NCBI GenBank assembly: GCA_002389675.1
Contig: DGQF01000061.1
Coordinates: 1-23,716, forward strand
Reading direction: 5' to 3'
Origin: Gammaproteobacteria bacterium UBA4421
GTDB taxonomy: Bacteria > Pseudomonadota > Gammaproteobacteria > Pseudomonadales > Azotimanducaceae
DNA length: 23,716 nt
In this document: in pieces, positions 1 to 6,572 of the stretch
How positions within the stretch are numbered: position 1 is the stretch's first letter
How the letters are laid out: each line of letters starts with the position of its first letter
Program-made: the position numbers and the translations under genes
The notes under the pieces: generated by a model
Seen by the model: the letters and a program-made list of their open reading frames with translations, nothing else
What the model was told of the DNA's origin: nothing
The model's database searches: none

Positions 1-138
1 AGCAGGTTCGGTTTCTTTATCAGGGCAGTTATCAATATATCTTCAATAGCAATTTGTCTCTTCTTGGCGAAACTTTTCACCTAACACCATCTTCGAAACT
101 TCTTTATTCAAAAACGGAACCCTCTTTCTAAAACAATT

Positions 139-354
139 ATGAATAAACTAACCAACCTTAATTTCTTTTTAATCTGGGTTTTTGGTTTTTTTGTTCTCCT
201 GTCATTTGATTTATTTGTAGAAGGTTTTGTATTTGAGTGGTTGGAATGGAATGGTACAAATAAGAATGACTGGTTTTTTGTTCTTTGGTGGGGTTTGGTT
301 GTTGTTTGGTTTTTAAATGGTTCAATTTATTTATATCAAAGGCTAAAAAAATAA
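139..354 (+). CDS. Small hypothetical membrane protein (71 aa, two membrane segments)
   Basis: I do not recognise this protein. It is 71 residues long and extremely rich in Phe, Trp, Leu and Val. Two hydrophobic stretches, about residues 9-27 and 46-66, are separated by a short polar loop (EWNGTNKNDW), and the C-terminus is basic (RLKK), so a two-pass inner-membrane protein is the natural reading. The stop codon shares one base with the ATG of the next small gene (TAATG at 352-356), which suggests translational coupling. There is no strong Shine-Dalgarno site before the ATG. Base composition is much more T-rich than the genes to the right. A random AT-rich open frame is not excluded, but the coupled downstream frame and coherent topology argue for a real gene. 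Confidence 0.55.
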   Translation: MNKLTNLNFFLIWVFGFFVLLSFDLFVEGFVFEWLEWNGTNKNDWFFVLWWGLVVVWFLNGSIYLYQRLKK

Positions 355-482
355 TGGACGGATTAGCAGTCATGGGTTTTGTGTTCGGAATGGTCGGGGT
401 GGTCGCACTAGTGCGCCTAGAAAAACTCACAAAGATTTTAAAAGAAAAAGGAATTCTCGAAGAGAATTATGAGGAAGAGTAA
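354..482 (+). CDS. Small hypothetical single-pass membrane protein (42 aa)
   Basis: This is a 42-residue protein of unknown function. The start is taken at the ATG that overlaps the preceding stop by one base (TAATG), rather than at the longer in-frame start at 285 lying inside the upstream gene. Residues 3-20 form one hydrophobic, Gly- and Val-rich membrane segment. The rest is a charged amphipathic tail (RLEKLTKILKEKG, then an acidic EENYEEE end) that could lie along the membrane or form a short coiled coil. A hydrophobic anchor with a Lys/Glu helix is typical of small bacterial membrane proteins, but I cannot assign a role. It is probably made together with the 71-residue protein upstream. 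Confidence 0.55.
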   Translation: MDGLAVMGFVFGMVGVVALVRLEKLTKILKEKGILEENYEEE

Positions 483-656
483 ATCACTGCTTTGTTAAAG
501 TCAGCGCCGGTAGAGTAGTGCATTACCGTTTTTCAAAATGAAGGTCGAATCGTGACTTTCTCTGGAGCTTCGGATCTAAAAACACGTGTCGGTTCTGCAG
601 ACGTTGCTATATCAAAGGAATTTTATCTGGCGTTAGATATCCAGATTAATGGGTAG
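483..656 (+). pseudogene. Possible decayed coding frame or GTG-started 34-aa ORF
   Basis: Directly after the stop of the 42-residue gene the same frame continues to a TAG at 516-518 and is then open to the TAG at 654-656. The open part reads like protein (for example VTFSGASDLKTRVGSADVAI, then a short KEFYLALDIQING end). A GTG at 552-554 preceded by GAAGG could start a 34-residue peptide. Alternatively this is the tail of a gene broken by the TAG at 516. I recognise no family. It is listed because codon content looks more balanced than in its AT-rich surroundings; it may be chance. Confidence 0.2.
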
Positions 657-662
657 AGGAGG
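657..662 (+). promoter_or_regulatory. Strong Shine-Dalgarno site (AGGAGG) for the 31-aa ORF
   Basis: A perfect AGGAGG lies five bases upstream of the ATG at 668. It is the best ribosome binding site in the left 800 bases and the main reason for calling the very short frame that follows. Confidence 0.6.
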
Positions 663-667
663 AAAAA

Positions 668-763
668 ATGCGGCCGCATGTAAAAAGTTTTGTTAGATCA
701 ATTTTTTTCAATGCGATCTTGTGGGGCGCTTTATTTGTAGTCTTTTTTAAGTTTATCCTATAA
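668..763 (+). CDS. Tiny single-pass membrane protein (31 aa)
   Basis: ATG at 668 to TAA at 761-763 encodes 31 residues. A short basic N-terminus (MRPHVKSFVRS) is followed by an uninterrupted hydrophobic segment from about residue 12 (IFFNAILWGALFVVFFKFIL) to the end. This is the layout of many bacterial small membrane proteins: a positive-inside anchor and almost nothing else. The call rests on the consensus AGGAGG site at optimal spacing. No family is recognised. It could be a small regulator of a membrane complex or a hydrophobic toxin-like peptide; neither can be shown from the sequence. Confidence 0.45.
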   Translation: MRPHVKSFVRSIFFNAILWGALFVVFFKFIL

Positions 764-838
764 CGCAAAAGGCGAGTTAAGCCGAGCGCCTAGTTGAGTA
801 ATGGCACAATGCCGCCGGCCAGCAAGGAAGGACTGTAT

Positions 839-1021
839 TTGAACGTTGAATTTATCCCCTCGCCCTGCATCGACATTTGTGAACTCGACGTTGAGGGTAT
901 CTGCAAGGGTTGTCTTCGCAGTGCAGATGAGGTGGGTCAGTGGTTGGTCGCAACGGTTGAGGAAAAACGCTTGATCATGGCCAATATCGACAAAAGGCGC
1001 GATACCCCTGATCTGCAATGA
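839..1021 (+). CDS. DUF1289 family protein (Cys-cluster, 60 aa)
   Basis: The protein begins with the family signature PSPCIDICELD followed by ICKGCLRSADEVGQW. Four Cys in two pairs (CxxxC, then CxxC) look suited to bind a metal such as zinc; that role is inference. The family is small (about 50-70 residues), cytoplasmic and without a firmly known function. I place the start at the TTG at 839 because an AAGGAAGGA run lies just upstream at good spacing and the product then begins about seven residues before the family core, as usual. Upstream in-frame alternatives are the ATG at 809 and TTG at 794, both with poorer ribosome sites. It ends seven bases from the convergent transglycosylase gene. 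Confidence 0.85.
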   Translation: MNVEFIPSPCIDICELDVEGICKGCLRSADEVGQWLVATVEEKRLIMANIDKRRDTPDLQ

Positions 1022-1028
1022 TCAGCGC

Positions 1029-2261
1029 CTAATTTATTGTAAGTGCCTTGACCAAATTCAATAATCTCTGCGAAGGGTAACCATCAGCCACTTGGCTCTG
1101 TTCTTTTTGGAGTGTGCGGATGGCGCGACGAGTCATCGGCCCCAGAACGCCGTCGACACCTCCGGTCTCATAGCCCAGCTTTGTTAAGCCTTCTTGAAGG
1201 TCGATTAAAGATTGTCGGGTGATTTTAGTGGTGGGTGGTGTGACTGATAAGGGGGCACGGCCCGAAATTCGGTCGGCGAGTCGGCCCACTGATAGGGCAT
1301 AATGTTGTGATCGATTCCACTTCATGAGGATTTGGAAATTATCATAGACGAGAAAAACAGGCCCTTGGTACCCGCTCGGCAATAACACGGCGGCGCTTAT
1401 GTCAGCCTGAGGAAGTGATTGATTGTAAATGTCAGTAATTCCAAGGTCACGCCAAAAAGCCAGCGACCGCCACTGGTCTATTCCGGTGAGGCTATAGTCA
1501 AAGCCCTCCGGGATTTTAACCTCACGGCCCCACCGATACCCTCGCTGCCAGCCTTCGCCCGCCAGATAATGAGCGGCAGACTGCAGAGCATCAGGGATGC
1601 TAGCGACGATATCCTTGCGGCCGTCGCCATTGCCGTCGGCGGCGTATGCCAGATAGGTTGTTGGCATGAATTGCATATGGCCGACCGCGCCGGCCCAAGA
1701 ACCAATCATCTGTGTCTCAGTTAAGTCGCCTGCGGAGACAATCTTTAATAACGCAAGAAATTCTTTCTTGAAGAACTCCGCGCGGTGGTTGTCGCAGGCT
1801 AGAGTTGCCAGCGCGCTGGGTAATGGTATGCGCCCTAAAAACCGACCGTAATTAGTTTCTAGTCCCCACAGAGCAAGAAGATATCGTGCGGGAACTCCAG
1901 TTTCTTTTTCAAGCCGGGTCAGTAAAGGGGCGTATGTTTGTGCTAATTCCTGGCCTTGCTCGATACGCAGTGCGGTTACGCGCTGTTGATAATATTGGTG
2001 GAAGGTTTGCGTGAATTCAGGCTGCCGGTTTGCACTTGTCTTGACCCTAGGTAATTGTTGCAGGTTTTTAAAAAGCGTTTCGACCGGCGGTGTGAAGGTG
2101 CCCTGTTGTTGTGCCGCATCCGTTAAATTGGCGACGCATGTTTGCCAGCTGCGCTCCTCCGCCAATGCGCAAGCGCAGCACGCGAGCAAGCAGACCAGCG
2201 TGAACCCGGTGACGCTAGGTGAAGTAGAAAGCCTGGTTAAATTTGAAAACGTGATGAGCAT
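1029..2261 (-). CDS. Lytic murein transglycosylase, MltB-type with peptidoglycan-binding domain
   Basis: This 410-residue exported enzyme belongs to the MltB-like SLT_2 family, which cleaves the MurNAc-GlcNAc bond of peptidoglycan to give 1,6-anhydro ends. A hydrophobic signal sequence spans about residues 17-34. The catalytic domain contains LWGLETNYGRF (probable catalytic Glu135) and GAVGHMQFMPTTY followed by the DGNGDGRKDI loop. The C-terminus (about 350-405) is a PG_binding_1 repeat with GYETGGVDGVLGPMTRRAI. Cleavage after CALA would make it a soluble periplasmic protein; the Cys-rich LLACCAC stretch leaves lipoprotein processing possible. Length fits the shorter MltB_2-like branch with a C-terminal binding domain rather than E. 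coli MltB. It is transcribed away from uvrD through a short divergent spacer. Confidence 0.92.
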   Translation of the reverse strand: MLITFSNLTRLSTSPSVTGFTLVCLLACCACALAEERSWQTCVANLTDAAQQQGTFTPPVETLFKNLQQLPRVKTSANRQPEFTQTFHQYYQQRVTALRIEQGQELAQTYAPLLTRLEKETGVPARYLLALWGLETNYGRFLGRIPLPSALATLACDNHRAEFFKKEFLALLKIVSAGDLTETQMIGSWAGAVGHMQFMPTTYLAYAADGNGDGRKDIVASIPDALQSAAHYLAGEGWQRGYRWGREVKIPEGFDYSLTGIDQWRSLAFWRDLGITDIYNQSLPQADISAAVLLPSGYQGPVFLVYDNFQILMKWNRSQHYALSVGRLADRISGRAPLSVTPPTTKITRQSLIDLQEGLTKLGYETGGVDGVLGPMTRRAIRTLQKEQSQVADGYPSQRLLNLVKALTIN

Positions 2262-2370
2262 GAGTTACCGAAGCAGTTGCTGGCAATGGTTTGATATCAA
2301 TTGATGTCGCTTATGCTAGATCATACCCGACCATCAACGTTAGACTGTGGCTTTACCCAAGAAATTTACA

Positions 2371-4557
2371 GTGGATATCACTCATATTGTTGACGGACTG
2401 AACGACGCACAGCGTCAGGCCGTTTCTGCCCCCTTGGGGAATACGCTGGTGGTTGCCGGCGCAGGTAGCGGCAAGACCCGCGTGTTGGTGCATCGGATAG
2501 CATGGCTCATTGAGGTAGAGCACGTCTCACCTAACTCTATCTTGGCGGTGACGTTTACCAACAAAGCCGCGGCAGAGATGCGAGCACGCATTGAAGATAT
2601 GTTGAATATGTCCGCTCGTACCATGTGGGTAGGCACCTTCCACGGCTTGGCCCATCGATTGTTACGCATGCACTGGAAGGAAGCTGGCCTAACCCAGAAC
2701 TTTCAAATATTAGACAGTGATGACCAGCTCCGTTTGATCAAGCGGGTAATGAAAACCCTTGCTATAGATGAACAAAAATGGCCTGCAAGGCAGGCCATGT
2801 GGTTTATCAATGGCCAAAAAGATGAGGGTCGTCGGGCGCGCGAACTGCCCATGTCTGACGACTTGTTTCAAATTACCCATAAGCAAATTTACAGCGCGTA
2901 TGAAGAAATTTGTGATCAAGGCGGATTGGTAGATTTTGCTGAACTGCTGTTGCGAAGTCATGAGCTGTGGCTAAACAACCCAACTCTGCTGGATCATTAT
3001 CAATCGCGGTTTGGCCATGTACTAGTGGATGAATTCCAAGATACCAATACCATTCAGTATGCCTGGTTGCGGATGTTGGCTGGCCAGCGCTGCCAGATCA
3101 TGGCTGTGGGTGATGATGACCAATCCATCTATGGGTGGCGTGGCGCAAAAATAGAAAACATACATCGATTTTCTGAAGATTTTATGGAGGTTCAAACGGT
3201 TCGGCTTGAGCAAAATTACCGATCAACACAGACGATATTAGATGCTGCAAACGGATTAATTTTGCGTAACACCGGCCGGTTGGGTAAGCATCTTTGGTCC
3301 AATGGTCCGGTAGGTGATCCGATTCGAATTTACTCAGGTTATAACGATCTTGACGAGGCGAGATTCATTGCGGAACGTACCCAGCAATGGCTAGATGAGG
3401 GTGGAACGGCAAATGAAGTTGCGGTTTTGTACCGTTCCAATGCGCAGTCTCGTGTGCTTGAGGAGGCGTATTTAAGATCGAATATCCCCTATCAAATCTA
3501 TGGAGGCCAACGCTTTTTTGAGCGTGCTGAAATAAAAAACGCGCTGGCATATATGCGGCTAATGAGCGATCGGCATTCTGACACTGCGTTTGAGCGGGTG
3601 GTAAACCTACCCCCTCGAGGCATCGGTGAAAAGTCGATAGAGGCGGTGCGGCAATTGGCGCGGCAGCGTCAGGTGTCGTTATGGCAGGCGTGCCAATATG
3701 GCCTCAATGACGGCCTTTTCAAAGGTCGCGTGCAAACCACGATCGGTAATTTTGTTGCTGTAGTTAATGATATGGCCGAAGCGGTGGAAAGTATGGCGTT
3801 GCACGAGTTGGCCGAGCATTGTATTCAGGCCAGCGGGTTAATGGATTACCATCGGCAAGAACGTGGTGAGCGCGGTTTGGCGCGCAAAGAAAATCTAGAA
3901 GAGTTGGTCAGCGCTTGCCGACAATTTGCTGGTGAGATGGTGTTCCCCTTGAGCGACAGCGAGAACGCTGAAACGTCCGTTTTACGGGAATTTATTGATC
4001 AAGTGGCGTTGGATTCTGGTGACCGACAGGCCAACGAGGGGCCGTGTGTGCAGATGATGACACTGCATTCGGCCAAAGGATTGGAATTTCCGTTGGTATT
4101 TTTAGGTGGTTTGGAAGAGGGATTATTTCCCCACCGGATGTCGATTGAAGAACCTGGGCGGCTAGAGGAAGAGCGTCGCCTTGCATATGTGGGTATTACT
4201 CGCGCCATGCAGTTATTGTATTTAACCTATGCGGAAACGCGTCGCTTGCACGGCCAGGATAACTACAATCGCCCTAGCCGTTTTCTCATGGAAATTCCTC
4301 AGGAGCTGGTGACAGAAGTTCGCATGAACGGGGCCGTCTCTCACCCCTATGTGGATACGTCAGCGGGCTCGTTGTTCGACGTAGATCAAGGAACCGGTTT
4401 TCGCATGGGGCAAGGGGTCCGTCACTCTAAATATGGTGATGGGGTTATTTTGCAGATTGAAGGGAATGGAGAGCGTGCAAAAGTTGAGGTCAATTTCCCC
4501 GGTGTTGGGGGTAAATGGTTGATGGTCAGTTTTGCTAACCTTCAGCCGCTAGATTAA
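2371..4557 (+). CDS. uvrD: DNA helicase II UvrD
   Basis: UvrD is the superfamily 1 3'-5' helicase of nucleotide excision and mismatch repair; it removes UvrC and incised strands and strips RecA filaments. From the GTG at 2371 the product has 728 residues, close to the 720 of E. coli, and begins MDITHIVDGLNDAQRQAV, matching the E. coli N-terminus; the GTG at 2347 would add eight residues. Motifs in order are Walker A AGAGSGKTRV (about 29-38), FTNKAAAEM, GTFHGLAHRLLR, Walker B LVDEFQDTNTIQYAW, GDDDQSIYGWRGA, LEQNYRST, TLHSAKGLEFPLVF and YVGITRAMQ. The tail (RHSKYGDGVILQIEG) matches the UvrD C-terminal RNA-polymerase-binding region rather than Rep. No convincing LexA box is seen upstream. dctP follows after 33 bases. 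Confidence 0.97.
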   Translation: MDITHIVDGLNDAQRQAVSAPLGNTLVVAGAGSGKTRVLVHRIAWLIEVEHVSPNSILAVTFTNKAAAEMRARIEDMLNMSARTMWVGTFHGLAHRLLRMHWKEAGLTQNFQILDSDDQLRLIKRVMKTLAIDEQKWPARQAMWFINGQKDEGRRARELPMSDDLFQITHKQIYSAYEEICDQGGLVDFAELLLRSHELWLNNPTLLDHYQSRFGHVLVDEFQDTNTIQYAWLRMLAGQRCQIMAVGDDDQSIYGWRGAKIENIHRFSEDFMEVQTVRLEQNYRSTQTILDAANGLILRNTGRLGKHLWSNGPVGDPIRIYSGYNDLDEARFIAERTQQWLDEGGTANEVAVLYRSNAQSRVLEEAYLRSNIPYQIYGGQRFFERAEIKNALAYMRLMSDRHSDTAFERVVNLPPRGIGEKSIEAVRQLARQRQVSLWQACQYGLNDGLFKGRVQTTIGNFVAVVNDMAEAVESMALHELAEHCIQASGLMDYHRQERGERGLARKENLEELVSACRQFAGEMVFPLSDSENAETSVLREFIDQVALDSGDRQANEGPCVQMMTLHSAKGLEFPLVFLGGLEEGLFPHRMSIEEPGRLEEERRLAYVGITRAMQLLYLTYAETRRLHGQDNYNRPSRFLMEIPQELVTEVRMNGAVSHPYVDTSAGSLFDVDQGTGFRMGQGVRHSKYGDGVILQIEGNGERAKVEVNFPGVGGKWLMVSFANLQPLD

Positions 4558-4580
4558 TCCTTGACGCAAATCAAAAATAT

Positions 4581-4585
4581 GGAGG
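4581..4585 (+). promoter_or_regulatory. Shine-Dalgarno site (GGAGG) fixing the dctP start
   Basis: GGAGG lies five bases before the GTG at 4591. It selects that start over the ATG at 4579 and the TTG at 4561, neither of which has a comparable site. Confidence 0.7.
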
Positions 4586-4590
4586 ACAAA

Positions 4591-5688
4591 GTGCTTAAGG
4601 GACTGACTAGACTGATCTGCCTTTTCTTGATCGTAACTATCGCGGGCTGCGGGTCCGAACAACAAGGCGCTGCGGGTGCGAACCCGGTGGCAGAAGATCA
4701 AAAAATTTTTCGCTGGAAGCTAATCACCACTTGGCCGAAGAATTTGCCGGCTCTAGGTACAGCGCCTGAAAAGTTAGCCGATCAGCTGCGGGTAATGAGT
4801 AACGGGCGTCTGGATATTAAAGTATATGGTGCCGGTGAGCTTGTGGGTGCGTTTGAGGTCTTTGATGCTGTTTCCCAGGGTACTGCTGAGATGGGCCACG
4901 GTGCGGCGTATTACTGGCGGGGCAAACTACCGGTTGCGGCTATGTTTTCAACGGTGCCCTTTGGTATGAATGCACAGGAGATGAACGGCTGGTTGCACTA
5001 TGGCGGTGGTATGGAATTGTGGCGTGAGCTCTATGCGCCTTTCAGCCTCGTACCTTTTGCCTGCGGCAATTCGGGTGTCCAAATGGGGGGTTGGTTTAAC
5101 AAAGAAATCAACAGTCTTGCTGACTTGCAGGGTTTGAAAATGCGCATCCCAGGATTAGGGGGCGAGGTGTTAAAACGAGCGGGTGGAACGCCAGTATCTC
5201 TGCCCGGTAGTGAAGTGTATACCGCGCTGCAAACGGGTGTAATTGACGCCACTGAATGGGTGGGGCCCTATAACGATCTCGCGCTCGCACTGCATTCAGC
5301 GGCTAAATACTATTACTATCCGGGATGGCACGAGCCGGGCTCTACGCTGGAGGCCATTGTGAACAAAGAGGCTTGGGACAGCTTGCCGGCGGATCTCCAA
5401 GCCATGGTCAGGGTGGCGACTAGGGCGGTTAATGATGACACGTTGAGTGAATTCACCGCGCGTAACAACGCTGCTCTGCAAACATTGTTAACCGATCATG
5501 ATGTTGAGCTGCGAGTACTGCCGGACGATGTTGTTAATCAGCTGAAAACGACCGCAAAAACGGTGGTGGCTGAAATGGCAATGGAAGACGAACTGTCCCA
5601 GAGAATATACGACTCATACATGGCTTTTTTGGAGGATGTTCGCGCCTACCATCGCATCAGCGAACAGGCTTATATTAATGCGCGTTAG
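4591..5688 (+). CDS. dctP: TRAP transporter solute-binding lipoprotein (TakP/DctP-like)
   Basis: This is the extracytoplasmic binding subunit of a tripartite ATP-independent (TRAP) transporter. From the GTG at 4591 (365 aa) the N-terminus is a lipoprotein signal with lipobox IAGC, making Cys20 the probable lipidated residue; many TRAP binding proteins are soluble instead. The mature part contains the family marks WPKNLPALGTAPEKLA, GLKMRIPGLGGEVLKRAGG (with the Arg expected to pair with a substrate carboxylate) and ALQTGVIDATEWVGPYNDLA. These resemble the TakP branch, known from Rhodobacter to bind 2-oxoacids such as pyruvate with a cation; substrate here is inference. The membrane subunits are not next to it but on the opposite strand at 7743-9640. 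The crotonase gene starts 10 bases after its stop. Confidence 0.93.
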   Translation: MLKGLTRLICLFLIVTIAGCGSEQQGAAGANPVAEDQKIFRWKLITTWPKNLPALGTAPEKLADQLRVMSNGRLDIKVYGAGELVGAFEVFDAVSQGTAEMGHGAAYYWRGKLPVAAMFSTVPFGMNAQEMNGWLHYGGGMELWRELYAPFSLVPFACGNSGVQMGGWFNKEINSLADLQGLKMRIPGLGGEVLKRAGGTPVSLPGSEVYTALQTGVIDATEWVGPYNDLALALHSAAKYYYYPGWHEPGSTLEAIVNKEAWDSLPADLQAMVRVATRAVNDDTLSEFTARNNAALQTLLTDHDVELRVLPDDVVNQLKTTAKTVVAEMAMEDELSQRIYDSYMAFLEDVRAYHRISEQAYINAR

Positions 5689-5698
5689 GGTTACTTAA

Positions 5699-6565
5699 GT
5701 GGAACTAAAAAATACGCTCTATAGTGTGGCGGGTGGCATCGCGACATTATGGCTTAACCGCCCGCACCGCATGAATGCCTGGACGGGTCGGCTGCATACC
5801 GAATACCGATATTTATTGTCGCTGGCAAATACCGACCCCGAAGTTCGGGCGATTGTTGTGACAGGCAGTGGCAAGGGATTCTGTGTTGGAGGAGACTCTG
5901 AAGCGCTGCAAGGTCATTCCAGACGTGGTCATTATGATGCGGGGACCTCGGCTGATATTGCGCGGCCTGGATTTGGTATAGCGCCCGAGTTTGATGCCGT
6001 TTTTGCCTACCATTTTGGTTTAAGTAAACCCATTGTGGCCGCCATTAACGGTCCTGCTGCAGGTATCGGTTTGGCTTTGGCCTGCTTTGCTGATCTGCGC
6101 TTTGCCGTGCCGGGTGTGAAGTTTACCACTGCCCATGGCAAGCTGAATCTTCCTGCTGAATATGGTTTGAGTTGGATGTTGCCGCGGATTATGGGCCTTG
6201 GTCGGGCCAATGACCTTTTGCTGACCAGTCGAATTTTTATGTCTGAAGAGGCGCACGATTTGGGTTTTGTTAACGCGCTGCATTCGCCGGAAACCCTTAT
6301 GGCCAAAACTTATGATTATGTGCGCAACATGATTGAAACAATCTCGCCCAATGCGCTGCGCCAAACACGTTGGCAAATTTATCGCGATCTACATCGCAGC
6401 GTGGCCGCATCTGTTGAAGAATCGGAGGTGTTGTTGAAACAAATGATGACTGAGCCGGATTACACCGAAGGTGTCCAGGCATTTGTTGAGAAGCGCCGCC
6501 CGCAGTGGCCTTCATTGCAGGCCCCGGCGGATTCAGTGGCTTCGAAAAAGGAAGCGGACAAGTGA
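5699..6565 (+). CDS. Enoyl-CoA hydratase/isomerase (crotonase) family protein
   Basis: This 288-residue crotonase-fold enzyme acts on acyl-CoA thioesters. The two oxyanion-hole segments are present: GKGFCVGGD (about 58-66) and INGPAAGIGLALA (about 116-128). A catalytic-type Glu is at position 154 in LPAEYGLSWMLPRIMG, matching the second hydratase glutamate; the position of the first, around FTTAHGKLN, has no Glu. That pattern is shared by a known subgroup often labelled enoyl-CoA hydratase, so simple 2-enoyl-CoA hydration is not assured; isomerase, hydrolase or lyase activity is possible. Start is the GTG at 5699 with only a weak ribosome site. The gene is 10 bases after dctP and converges on the amidohydrolase gene seven bases away, so it may process a compound imported by this TRAP system. 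Confidence 0.88.
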   Translation: MELKNTLYSVAGGIATLWLNRPHRMNAWTGRLHTEYRYLLSLANTDPEVRAIVVTGSGKGFCVGGDSEALQGHSRRGHYDAGTSADIARPGFGIAPEFDAVFAYHFGLSKPIVAAINGPAAGIGLALACFADLRFAVPGVKFTTAHGKLNLPAEYGLSWMLPRIMGLGRANDLLLTSRIFMSEEAHDLGFVNALHSPETLMAKTYDYVRNMIETISPNALRQTRWQIYRDLHRSVAASVEESEVLLKQMMTEPDYTEGVQAFVEKRRPQWPSLQAPADSVASKKEADK

Positions 6566-6572
6566 GGCTAGA

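Noticed and set aside
158..430. 90-residue open frame on the minus strand opposite the small membrane genes
   Set aside because: Low-complexity Lys/Gln/Thr/Asn-rich translation, the reverse image of a T-rich membrane-protein gene; no ribosome site and no family resemblance.
770..791. AGGCG/CGCCT inverted repeat as terminator of the small-ORF block
   Set aside because: Only five pairs with a 12-base loop and no T-tract.
758..1018. 86-residue minus-strand frame opposite the DUF1289 gene
   Set aside because: Opposite an evident DUF1289 Cys motif; no recognisable content.
2262..2370. LexA box upstream of uvrD
   Set aside because: Looked for CTG-N10-CAG because E. coli uvrD is SOS-controlled. 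The nearest string, CTGTGGCTTTACCCAA, lacks the right half-site.
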